From positions 1 to 16,696 of the forward strand of contig DATIKM010000114.1 in assembly GCA_035477595.1 (NCBI GenBank): a stretch of DNA of 16,696 bases, in the 5' to 3' direction. This stretch comes from DATIKM01 sp035477595 (lineage in GTDB: Bacteria; Armatimonadota; Chthonomonadetes; Chthonomonadales; CAJBBX01). The position numbers and the translations under genes were made by a program. This document shows, piece by piece, positions 6,121 to 14,662 of this stretch; the first letter of the stretch is position 1; each line of letters opens with the position of its first letter. The notes under the pieces are model-generated. The model was not told the origin of the DNA. It searched no databases and saw nothing but the letters and a program-made list of their open reading frames with translations.

Positions 6121-7521
6121 ATGAACATCATCCTGATCATCTCGGACACGTTCCGCTACGACAACCTGACGCACGCGGGGCCCATGCCCGTGCGCACGCC
6201 CTGTCTCGACGCGTTCGCACGGCGGGCCGTCACGTGCTCCAACGCCATCACCGGCAGCTTCCCCACCATTCCACACCGAACCGATGTCACCTCCGGGCGC
6301 TTCGGCTGGCCCTGGCATCCGTGGCAATCGCGCGAGTTAAGCACCCGGAACCACCTGCCGCAGATCCTCGCGCAGGCCGGCTACGTGTCGCAGCTCATCT
6401 GCGACTGCCCGCACCTCTTCCCAGCGCGCTTCGATCGCGGCTTCTCGGCCGCCGTCGCGCTCCGAGGTCAGGAGGGCGACCTGAGCCTCCTGCGCATGAA
6501 CCACCCCATCCAGCACGTCATGCCGCCCGAGAAGACGCGGATGGACCGGCACTTCCAGCAGCGGAACCTGCCCGACCTCTCCGCGTGGCACAACCGCGAC
6601 TGGCAGGGAGAAGAGGACCGCTTCCCGCCGCGCACGGCCGCGACCGCAGTGCGCTTCCTGGAGGAGAACTACAAGCACCACCCCTTCTTCCTCTGGGTGG
6701 ACTTCTTCGACCCGCACGAGCCCTGGGACGCGCCGGACTACCTGGTGCGCCGCTACGACGCGGAGTACCGCGGCACGGCCATGGTGCACCCCAACTACGG
6801 CAAGGCGAGCGATCTCGCGCCCGAGGAGCTCCGGAACCTTCGCGCGCACTACTGCGCCGAGGCCGAGCTCGTGGACCGCTGGGTGGGCCGCGTGCTGCAG
6901 AAGATCGAGGACCTGGACCTCTTCGAGAACAGCGTGGTCGTCTTCACTAGCGACCACGGCATGAGCCTGGGCGAGCACAACCGCACAGGGAAGAGCAACA
7001 TCAACGACGGCGACGACCGCTACTGGCCCATCTACCCGGAGGTCGCCCACGTGCCGCTGCTCGTCGCCGCGCCGGGGCTGGCAGGCGGCCGGACCGTGGA
7101 CGCGCTCGTGCAGCCGCCGGACATCCTGCCGACGGCGCTGGAGCTGGCGGGCGTGAGCGCGCGGCCGCCTCAGCCGTTCCACGGGCGCTCCATGGCGGGC
7201 GTCCTGCGCGGGGAGGCCGGCGCGCGGGGGCGGGACGTGGCGGTGGCTGCCCCCTACGCGCGGGCGACGGGCGGGAAGCCGGGCGCGGAGCAATGCACGC
7301 TGGTGGTCTACACGGCGGACTGGGCCTACGCGCCGGTGGGCGCCGCGGGCAGGCCGGAGCTCTACGACCGCCGCAAGGACCCGCTCGCGGAGCGCGATGT
7401 GGCCGCGCAATGGCCGGACGTGTGCCGCCAGCTCCACGCGCACCTGCTCCGCTGGCTGGCGGACCACGACGCCCCGGCGGAGGCGTCCGCTCCGTACGGC
7501 GGGGGCGGCGGCGGCGGGTAG
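6121..7521 (+). CDS. Sulfatase/alkaline-phosphatase-superfamily hydrolase with Thr at the nucleophile position
   Basis: The protein is 466 aa, cytoplasmic by sequence (no signal peptide). It has the sulfatase fold: N-terminal strand MNIILIISDTFRYDNL with metal-ligand Asp9, the active-site loop FPTIPHRTDVTSGR (47-60), DFFDPHEPW (194-202), and the second metal site TSDHGMSLGEH (276-286). In sulfatases the loop is C/S-x-P-x-R and the Cys or Ser becomes formylglycine; here the place is Thr49 (T-I-P-H-R). Thr is the nucleophile in related phosphodiesterases of the same superfamily, so a phosphoester or phosphonate-type substrate is possible, though an atypical sulfatase cannot be excluded. The C-terminus ends in seven glycines from a GGC/GGG run before TAG. 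Divergent pairing with a Gfo/Idh/MocA enzyme suggests catabolism of a modified sugar or polyol. Confidence 0.85.
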   Translation: MNIILIISDTFRYDNLTHAGPMPVRTPCLDAFARRAVTCSNAITGSFPTIPHRTDVTSGRFGWPWHPWQSRELSTRNHLPQILAQAGYVSQLICDCPHLFPARFDRGFSAAVALRGQEGDLSLLRMNHPIQHVMPPEKTRMDRHFQQRNLPDLSAWHNRDWQGEEDRFPPRTAATAVRFLEENYKHHPFFLWVDFFDPHEPWDAPDYLVRRYDAEYRGTAMVHPNYGKASDLAPEELRNLRAHYCAEAELVDRWVGRVLQKIEDLDLFENSVVVFTSDHGMSLGEHNRTGKSNINDGDDRYWPIYPEVAHVPLLVAAPGLAGGRTVDALVQPPDILPTALELAGVSARPPQPFHGRSMAGVLRGEAGARGRDVAVAAPYARATGGKPGAEQCTLVVYTADWAYAPVGAAGRPELYDRRKDPLAERDVAAQWPDVCRQLHAHLLRWLADHDAPAEASAPYGGGGGGG

Positions 7522-7738
7522 GAGCGGAGGAAGTACGAAGCAGGGCGTAGGAAGTACGGGGTGGGCGGTGGCATTCGGGCGGTGAGTGGTGCCGGGGGCG
7601 TCGGGAGAAGGGGGGCGCGCCGGAGGCCGATCCAGCACCCCGCGGAGCCGCAACACGACAGGAGGAGATTGGCAGCAACTGCGCCGAAGTGTGATATGCC
7701 GCCTGATCGCGCCCGCCCGACACGAGGGGAGCCACTGT
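7522..7738. other. Spacer upstream of the helicase-methylase set
   Basis: These 217 bp have no convincing gene; the helicase frame runs back to 7586 but that extension is low-complexity. A G-rich start carries the direct repeat GGAAGTACG at 7529-7537 and 7550-7558 (21-bp period), like the G-rich spacers elsewhere in the window. GAGGGGA (7724-7730) lies 8 nt before ATG 7739 and is its likely ribosome site. The promoter of the set is expected here but not recognisable. Confidence 0.4.
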
Positions 7739-10700
7739 ATGCCGCGCATCTTCGACAACATCCAGACCGAGCTACTGCCGGCTCTGCGGAACAGCCTTGT
7801 GGCCGGGCACCGCGCCGACTTCTCAGTCGGCTACGTAAACCTCCGGGGATGGAAGCGGGTGGCCGACCTTGTCGAGCGGTGGCCCGGAGGTGACGGTCAT
7901 CAGTGTCGTCTGCTCGTGGGGATGCAACGCGCTCCGGAGGAGGACCTCCGCGAAGCTCTCGGGATCGCCACCTCCGGCAGTCAGATCGACAACCGGCGGG
8001 CAGCGAGCGCCAAGGCGCGGCTCGCTGCCGACCTCCGCGAGCAGCTCATCGTGGGGTTGCCCACGGACGCCGACGAGGCCGGGCTCAGGATGTTGGCGAA
8101 GCAGCTGCGCGCCCGAAAGGTGGTCGTGAGGCTGTTCCTGCGACACCCGCTTCATGCCAAGTTGTACCTCGCTTTCCGCAGCGACCCGGACAACCCCGTC
8201 GTCGGCTACGTCGGCAGCAGCAACCTCACCCTGTCCGGTCTGTCCAGCCAGGGAGAGCTCAACGTCGACGTGCTGGACCACGATGCCGCCGACAAACTCG
8301 CTCAGTGGTTCGAGGATCGGTGGCAAGACCGGTGGTGCGTGGACGTGACCGACGCACTCATCCAGGTGATCGAAGAGAGCTGGGCGCGCCCGGACCCCAT
8401 CCCGCCCTACCACATCTACATCAAGATGGCGTATCACCTGGCGCAAGAGGCCCGAACCGGCCTCGCAGAGTTCCGCATACCCCGTGAGTTCGGGGACCGC
8501 CTGCTGGACTACCAGGTGGCAGCTGTGAAGATAGCCGCCCATCACCTGAACAAGCGAGGCGGCGTCCTCATCGGGGACGTCGTCGGCCTTGGCAAGACAC
8601 TGATGGCCACGGCCGTCGCGAAGATCATGCAGGAGGATCAGTTCACCGAGACACTCATCATCTGCCCGAAGAACCTGCAGCCGATGTGGCAGATCTACGT
8701 CGACCGCTACCGACTGCTGGCACGTGTCATGTCCATCAGCCAGACGACACGGCAACTCGGCGCGCTCCGGCGCTACCGTGTGGTCCTGATCGACGAGAGT
8801 CACAACCTGCGCAACCGGGAGGGTAGGCGCTATCGCGCGATCCGGGACTACATCGACCACAATGGGGCGCAGTGCATTCTGTTGACGGCAACGCCCTACA
8901 ACAAGACGTACCTCGACCTATCGAGCCAGTTGCGGCTCTTCGTGCCCGAGGATCGCGACCTCGGTATCCGCCCGGAACGGCTCCTCCGGCAGATCGGCGA
9001 GCAGGGCCTCTCCCGGTACCAGTGCGCGCCCAGAACGATCGCCGCCTTCGAGCACAGCGAGCACGCGGACGATTGGCGCGACCTGATGCGGCTCTACCTG
9101 GTGCGCCGCACGCGGACGTTCATCATCGACAACTACGCGCAGACGGACCAGGTGACGGGCCGGAAGTTCGTACTCCTGGAGGGAGGGAACAGGTCCTTCT
9201 TCCCCGAGCGCGTGCCGAGCACCGTGCGCTTCGCCGTTGACGACACCGACGCCGCCGACCAGTTCGCCCGCCTCTACGCCGACGATGTGGTCGACACGAT
9301 CGCCGGCCTGAGGCTTCCCCGCTACGGCCTGGGCAACTACGTGTCGCCCGCCGCCTCGCAATCGGCGCGCTCGCCAGAGAAAGAGCAACTCGAAGCACTC
9401 GCTCGCGCCGGCAAACGCCTCATGGGATTCTGCCGGACGAACCTCTTCAAGCGCCTTGAGAGCAGCGGAGCTGCCTTCCTCCAGTCCATCGAGCGCCACA
9501 TCCTGAGGAACCACGTCTACCTGCACGCCATCAAGAACGGCCTCGACGTGCCGATCGGTACGCTGGACGCATCTCTGCTCGACCCCGGCGTGGAGGACGC
9601 CGATGAGGACTCACACGAGGAGGACGAGAACAGCGGCGGGGAGGGCGACGAGCCCACGGACGGCGACAACGCAACCCCGGCACTGCGCACGGAAGCGCAC
9701 TTCGAGGAGGAAGGCGCGCGTCTCTACAACCTGTACGCCGGCCAGTTGCGGAGTCGCTACCGCTGGCTGCCGGGCCGACTTTTCACGGCGGCCCTGGAGC
9801 AAGATCTGCGCGACGATGCGAGCGCCTTGATTGACCTCCTCGGCCGCTGCGGCGACTGGGACGCCGCCAAGGACTCCAAGCTGGCCGCCCTCCGGAAGCT
9901 CGTCGAGCAGACCCATCCGGACGAGAAGGTGATCGTCTTCACGCAGTTCGCCGACACGGTGAACTACCTCAGCCGCCAGCTTGCTCGCAAGCAGCTCGCC
10001 GGAGTGACGGGCAGAACGCTCGACCCGACGGCGATGGCAAAGCGCTTCAGCCCCGTCAGCAACGAGGCGCGGCAGGAGGTGAGCCCGGACCAGGAGCTGC
10101 GCGTGCTCATCGCCACCGACGTCCTGAGCGAGGGACAGAACCTCCAGGACGGCGCCATCGTGGTCAACTACGACCTGCCGTGGGCTATCATCCGGCTCAT
10201 CCAGCGCGCAGGGCGCGTCGACCGCATAGGTCAGACGGCTGAGCGCATCCTCTGCTACTCCTTCCTGCCCGCGGACGGGGTGGAACGCATCATCAGGCTG
10301 AGAGGGCGCGTGCGGGAGCGCCTCCGCCAGAACGCCGAGGTCCTCGGAACCGACGAGGCCTTCTTCGAGGATGAGGAGGAGAAGCGGACGCTGCAGGACC
10401 TCTACAGCGAGAAGGCCGGCATCATGGACGGCGAGCCGGATACGGAGGTCGATCTCGCCTCCTTCGCCTACCAGATCTGGAAGAACGCGATCGACCGTGA
10501 CCCATCGCTGGAGAAGGTAATCCCGGCTCTTCCATCGGTGGTCTACTCCGCCCGCCACCACCAGCCCGAGCCAGGCCGGCCCGCCGGCGCTCTGGTCTAT
10601 GCTCGCACTCCGCAGGGCAACGATGCGCTCGCCTGGACCGACTCGAACGGCGCGAGCGTCACCGAGTCGCAGTTCGAGATACTGAGAGCGGCGCGGTGCG

Positions 10701-11131
10701 AGCCCGACACCGCGGCCGTTCCTCGGGCGGCAAACCACCACAAGCTCGTGGCGCAGGCGGTGGCGCATATAGCCGCCGAGGAGACCAGTGTTGGCGGCCA
10801 CCTCGGCAGGCCTTCCGGAGCGCGGTACCGCACCTACGAGAGGCTCAAGCGCTTCGCCCAAGAGGCGCGAGGAACCCTTCTGGAGGTGCCGGGCCTCGCC
10901 GAGGCCATCGAAGAGGTCTACCGCCACCCGCTGCGGGAGTCGGCGGTAAACGCGCTCAACCGGCAGCTTCGCTCCGCCGCGACCGACGAGCAGCTCGCAG
11001 AACTTGTCGTCGCCCTCCGCGAGGAGGGCCGGTTGTGCACCGTTCAGGAGAGGGAGGTATCGACGGACGCCCAGATCATCTGCTCGCTCGGGCTAACCGA
11101 AGCGGCCGCCGGGCCGGAGATGAGCCAATGA
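7739..11131 (+). CDS. PLD-nuclease-like/SNF2-type helicase fusion, putative restriction or phage-defence protein
   Basis: The protein is 1130 aa. Residues 1-190 form a phospholipase-D-like domain beginning MPRIFDNI. It has one HKD-type motif, HAKLYLAF (His139, Lys141) with GSSNLTLSGL (159-168) and a following Glu-Leu, as in PLD domains of Snf2-like helicases; PLD nucleases need two such motifs, so it would act as a dimer. An SF2 core follows: Walker A GDVVGLGKT (279-287), DESH box (352-355), TATP (383-386), IVFTQFAD (732-739), IATDVLSEGQN (791-801) and QRAGRVDRIGQ (822-832). An acidic linker of Glu/Asp repeats (about 619-655) splits the two RecA lobes. ATG 7739 matches the family N-terminus; the frame is open to 7586. 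The stop overlaps the methylase start (ATGA), so translation is coupled. It may translocate on and cut unmodified DNA. It recalls DrmD of DISARM, but that identity is unproven. Confidence 0.85.
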   Translation: MPRIFDNIQTELLPALRNSLVAGHRADFSVGYVNLRGWKRVADLVERWPGGDGHQCRLLVGMQRAPEEDLREALGIATSGSQIDNRRAASAKARLAADLREQLIVGLPTDADEAGLRMLAKQLRARKVVVRLFLRHPLHAKLYLAFRSDPDNPVVGYVGSSNLTLSGLSSQGELNVDVLDHDAADKLAQWFEDRWQDRWCVDVTDALIQVIEESWARPDPIPPYHIYIKMAYHLAQEARTGLAEFRIPREFGDRLLDYQVAAVKIAAHHLNKRGGVLIGDVVGLGKTLMATAVAKIMQEDQFTETLIICPKNLQPMWQIYVDRYRLLARVMSISQTTRQLGALRRYRVVLIDESHNLRNREGRRYRAIRDYIDHNGAQCILLTATPYNKTYLDLSSQLRLFVPEDRDLGIRPERLLRQIGEQGLSRYQCAPRTIAAFEHSEHADDWRDLMRLYLVRRTRTFIIDNYAQTDQVTGRKFVLLEGGNRSFFPERVPSTVRFAVDDTDAADQFARLYADDVVDTIAGLRLPRYGLGNYVSPAASQSARSPEKEQLEALARAGKRLMGFCRTNLFKRLESSGAAFLQSIERHILRNHVYLHAIKNGLDVPIGTLDASLLDPGVEDADEDSHEEDENSGGEGDEPTDGDNATPALRTEAHFEEEGARLYNLYAGQLRSRYRWLPGRLFTAALEQDLRDDASALIDLLGRCGDWDAAKDSKLAALRKLVEQTHPDEKVIVFTQFADTVNYLSRQLARKQLAGVTGRTLDPTAMAKRFSPVSNEARQEVSPDQELRVLIATDVLSEGQNLQDGAIVVNYDLPWAIIRLIQRAGRVDRIGQTAERILCYSFLPADGVERIIRLRGRVRERLRQNAEVLGTDEAFFEDEEEKRTLQDLYSEKAGIMDGEPDTEVDLASFAYQIWKNAIDRDPSLEKVIPALPSVVYSARHHQPEPGRPAGALVYARTPQGNDALAWTDSNGASVTESQFEILRAARCEPDTAAVPRAANHHKLVAQAVAHIAAEETSVGGHLGRPSGARYRTYERLKRFAQEARGTLLEVPGLAEAIEEVYRHPLRESAVNALNRQLRSAATDEQLAELVVALREEGRLCTVQEREVSTDAQIICSLGLTEAAAGPEMSQ

Positions 11132-14100
11132 AGGTGGACATGCAGCGGGCGCGAGCTCTTCTGCGGGCAGGGGACCTCCGCGAGCTCTTCGTCGAGGTGC
11201 TCGGTTGGGATCATCACACCCAGACCCTGGAAGTCGATCTGTCGGCCGAGGGGGTCTGGCGCCTCGAGGCGCTCGCGGAGAAGCGCGGGATGATCGCGTG
11301 GCGGTGTCCAGCCGGCGATGGTCGCCCGCCCGACTACCAGCTCCGCGCGAAGATCGAGCAGCGCGTGGCGCGCGCAAGCCACGAACACCTGGTGGTGTTC
11401 ACCGACGCGGCCTGCGACTGGCAGATCTGGCACTGGGTCCGGCGCGAACCCGGGCTGCCCGTGGCGAGGCGGGAGCAGCAGTTCCATCGACCGCAGAGCG
11501 GGGACCCCCTCCTTCAGCGCCTGGAGGCCATCGCCTTCGGCCTGGAGGAGGAGAACCGCCTGACGATCGTCGACGTCACGGGGCGTGCGCGCGCCGCCTT
11601 CGACGTCGAGCGGGTCACCAAGCGGTTCTACGACCGCTTCAAGGCGGAGCACGACGCGTTCGTTGCGCATGTCGACGGCATCCCCGATGACGAGGACCGC
11701 AAGTGGTACGCGTCCGTGATGCTGAACCGCCTCATGTTCGTCTACTTCCTGCAGAAGAAGGGGTTCCTCGACGGCGACCCGCACTACCTGCGCAACCGCC
11801 TGAAGCCGATGCAGGAGCGGCATCAGACGGACCGCTTCTACTCCTTCTACCGCAACTTCCTGCTGCGGCTCTTTCACGAGGGCCTGGGCGCCCGGGAGCG
11901 CGCGCCCGAGTTCGAGGCGCTGATCGGGCGCGTCCCCTACCTCAACGGCGGCGTCTTCGACGTGCACCCGCTGGAACGCCCCGACCGCTACGGCGCAGCG
12001 ATCCAGATACCGGACCGCGCCTTCGAGGCCATCTTCGCCTACTTCGACGAGTACCGGTGGCACCTGGACGAACGGCCGCTGCGCGACGACCGGGAGATCA
12101 ACCCGGACGTGCTCGGCTACATCTTCGAGAGGTACGTGAACCAGAGGCAGATGGGCGCCTACTACACCAAGGAGGACGTCACCGAGTACATCGCCAAGAG
12201 CACAACAATCCCCTGGCTCCTCGACGCCGCCCGGCGCGACTGCCGCGTCGCCTTCGAGAACAACGGCGGACCGACCGTATGGGACCGTCTGCGGGAGAAC
12301 CCGGACCGCTACATCTACCCGTCCATCCGGCACGCCGTCTCGTGGGACTGGTCGCCGGCCGACCCCCGCCGCGGCACGCCGCTGGACGCGCCGCGCGCCT
12401 TGCCCCCCAACGTGGAGGCCGCCAGCCGCGCGCCCGACGCGCCGCCGGACGCACCGCTGCCCGACCTGTCCTGCCTCAACCAGGCTGCCCCACCCTCCCA
12501 CGGGCTGCCGTCCGAGACCTGGCGCGAGGTGCTCGCCCGCCGGCGGCGGCTCGATGAGTTGCGCCAGAAGCTTCGGGCCGGCGAGGTGCGTGCCGTGGAC
12601 GACCTCGTGACGCTCAACCTCGATGTGCGCCAGTTCGCGGAGGACGTCATCAGCGGCGCGGAGGGTCCGGAGCTCCTGCGCGCGCTCTGGAAGGCGATCC
12701 AGAACGTCACGGTGCTCGACCCCACGTGCGGCTCGGGCGCGTTCCTCTTCGCAGCGCTGAACATCCTGGAGCCGCTCCACGACGCCTGCCTCGACCGGAT
12801 GGCGGCCTTCGTGGGGGACCTCGAGCGAAGCGGGGAGTCCCACCGGCCGGAGAAACTCTCCGACTTCCGCGCGGTCCTTCAGCGTCTGCAAGCGCACCCT
12901 AACCGCCGGTACTCTATCCTGAAGAGCATCATCCTGCGCAACCTATACGGGGTCGACATCATGGACGAGGCGGTGGAGATATGCAAGCTCCGCCTCTTCC
13001 TGAAGCTCGCGGCCCAGGTGGAGCCGGACGCCAGTGCCCCGAACCTGGGCATAGAGCCCCTGCCGGACATCGACTTCAACATCCGCTCGGGCAACACGCT
13101 CGTGGGGTTCGCCACGCTCCAGTCAGTCCGTGAGGCGGCCGAGAAGGAGCTGGAGCGTGCGGGTGCGGTCCAGATGAAGCTCATGCAGCTTGGCGACGTC
13201 GACGCCGAGGTGAAGCGGCTCGAGGTCCTCGGCGCCGACCTGGCGCAGGCGTGCGCCAGCTTCCGCGAGCGCCAGATGGAGGGCGACGGCTCGGTGCCGG
13301 CCGCCGACAAGGAACGCGTGCGCGAACGGGCGCGCGGCCTCAACGACGAGGTCAACCGGTATCTGGCCCGTCAGTATGGGGTCGACCCCGCCAACGCGAA
13401 CGCATTTGATGGGTGGCTGGCGACCCATCGCCCGTTCAACTGGTTCGTTGACTTCCACTCCATCATGATGGGCGGCGGCTTCAGCGCGGTCATCGGCAAC
13501 CCGCCGTATGTGGCGCGATCCAAGGTGGACTACCTGGCGCGGCCGGGACATGCGCCGCCGTACCCGGACATCTACGGGCTCGTCGTCGAGCGCGCGCTGG
13601 ACCTCACGCAGTCGAGGGGCCGCAGCTCGATGATCGTGCCGCTCTCTCTGACCTTCAGCGAAGACTTCGGTGGGCTCCGGCGTCGGCTCGTCTCCAACGG
13701 GTCGCTGTGGGTGTCATCGTTCGACAACATCCCAGCGGCTCTTTTCGCCGGCGTTAGCCAGCGTTGCTCCATCTGGGTCTCCTCCCCAGCCCCGGATCGG
13801 CTGCATACATCCGCCATGTACCGCTGGCGGTCCGCCGGTAGGCCTCACCTTCTCGACAGCTTGGGGTACTTCACCGATGTGGATGCTCCCCTCCTGGGGG
13901 AGGGCTTCGCGAAGATTGGTTGCCGCGGCCTTGGCAGCACGTTGGTGGCTATGCACCGTCGCGGCTCCCAAGCCTCGCGCCAGCTGCTTAGCGGCGCGTG
14001 TTTGGTTGGGTACTCGCAAGCCGCACGGAACTTCGTATCCGTCTTTCTAGTCGACCCGCCCTGCTTGGATGAGACGACGCTCGCCCTGCAGAGCCCTTCG

Positions 14101-14655
14101 CAAGTTACCCACCTGCCGGCTGCCGACCAGCGAACGGCTCATGCAGCCCTCGCTGCACTTGTGGGTTGCCCGTTTCTCAGCTACTGGATGGCCCTTGGCG
14201 ATGGGTTCCACGTGACGGCAGGGGTGCTCCGGGGCTACCTGGCGTGCCTGCGACGCCTCAGCGACGACCACTTCGCGCTGCTGGCGGAAGTCGGCGAAGC
14301 CTTGCACGCGCGCCGCAACGAGGCCCTCGTGTTCAAGAAGAACGCGGGGCGGTACGTCGGCAACTACAACTACAGGAGCCTGGGCCACCTAACGCTGCGC
14401 GCAGACCTTCTGCTTCTCCAGGGCATCTCCGTTCCGCCGGACGACGCACTCGAGGTGATCGAGTATGTTCGCCGCGTCCTTGCCATCAACGAACACGCCG
14501 GTGAGAAGGGCATTCCTCCGGAGCTGAAGGAGCGCTTCCCGCCGCCGCCCGCGGACGAAGCGGCCGAACGGACGCTCTTGGAGCGCGTCGACGCCCTGCT
14601 CGAGCGACAGGGCTTCCCTCGCTCGTACCTGCGCTATCTCCTCGCATCAGCGTAG
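11128..14655 (+). CDS. Eco57I/PglX-like N6-adenine DNA methyltransferase with C-terminal target recognition region
   Basis: The protein is 1175 aa. Its helical N-terminal domain (about 1-330) resembles those of type IIG/ISP and PglX-like enzymes; no PD-(D/E)xK nuclease motif could be assigned there. The MGAYYTKEDV motif (342-351) marks the start of the N6-methylase core. Motif I for AdoMet binding is DPTCGSGAFL (531-540); YGVDIMDEAVEICKLRL begins at 607; catalytic motif IV is NPPY (791-794), typical of adenine-N6 methylation; MIVPLSLTF is at 835-843. The C-terminal third, with ALFAGVSQRCSIWV, is the probable target recognition region. ATG 11128 overlaps the helicase TGA in ATGA, with GGAG 8 nt upstream. 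It would modify host DNA at a specific site, marking self against the helicase/nuclease. Third-position GC falls in the recognition region, hinting at domain exchange. Confidence 0.88.
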   Translation: MKVDMQRARALLRAGDLRELFVEVLGWDHHTQTLEVDLSAEGVWRLEALAEKRGMIAWRCPAGDGRPPDYQLRAKIEQRVARASHEHLVVFTDAACDWQIWHWVRREPGLPVARREQQFHRPQSGDPLLQRLEAIAFGLEEENRLTIVDVTGRARAAFDVERVTKRFYDRFKAEHDAFVAHVDGIPDDEDRKWYASVMLNRLMFVYFLQKKGFLDGDPHYLRNRLKPMQERHQTDRFYSFYRNFLLRLFHEGLGARERAPEFEALIGRVPYLNGGVFDVHPLERPDRYGAAIQIPDRAFEAIFAYFDEYRWHLDERPLRDDREINPDVLGYIFERYVNQRQMGAYYTKEDVTEYIAKSTTIPWLLDAARRDCRVAFENNGGPTVWDRLRENPDRYIYPSIRHAVSWDWSPADPRRGTPLDAPRALPPNVEAASRAPDAPPDAPLPDLSCLNQAAPPSHGLPSETWREVLARRRRLDELRQKLRAGEVRAVDDLVTLNLDVRQFAEDVISGAEGPELLRALWKAIQNVTVLDPTCGSGAFLFAALNILEPLHDACLDRMAAFVGDLERSGESHRPEKLSDFRAVLQRLQAHPNRRYSILKSIILRNLYGVDIMDEAVEICKLRLFLKLAAQVEPDASAPNLGIEPLPDIDFNIRSGNTLVGFATLQSVREAAEKELERAGAVQMKLMQLGDVDAEVKRLEVLGADLAQACASFRERQMEGDGSVPAADKERVRERARGLNDEVNRYLARQYGVDPANANAFDGWLATHRPFNWFVDFHSIMMGGGFSAVIGNPPYVARSKVDYLARPGHAPPYPDIYGLVVERALDLTQSRGRSSMIVPLSLTFSEDFGGLRRRLVSNGSLWVSSFDNIPAALFAGVSQRCSIWVSSPAPDRLHTSAMYRWRSAGRPHLLDSLGYFTDVDAPLLGEGFAKIGCRGLGSTLVAMHRRGSQASRQLLSGACLVGYSQAARNFVSVFLVDPPCLDETTLALQSPSQVTHLPAADQRTAHAALAALVGCPFLSYWMALGDGFHVTAGVLRGYLACLRRLSDDHFALLAEVGEALHARRNEALVFKKNAGRYVGNYNYRSLGHLTLRADLLLLQGISVPPDDALEVIEYVRRVLAINEHAGEKGIPPELKERFPPPPADEAAERTLLERVDALLERQGFPRSYLRYLLASA

Positions 14656-14662
14656 GCCCTGG

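Noticed and set aside
7501..7521. GGC/GGG run at the sulfatase-fold 3' end as a separate repeat or frameshift site
   Set aside because: It simply encodes seven glycines before TAG; there is no sign that another frame continues the protein.
6337..7761. Minus-strand 474-aa open frame across the sulfatase-fold gene
   Set aside because: Val/Arg/Ala-rich shadow of a GC-rich gene with no family likeness.
10696..11127. In-frame extension of the methylase back to 10696
   Set aside because: It overlaps the helicase 3' end in another frame and is Arg/Pro-rich; the ATGA junction at 11128 with the family-like N-terminus is the better start.
11044..12897. Minus-strand 617-aa open frame inside the methylase
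   Set aside because: Shadow frame; the plus strand carries the methylase motifs.
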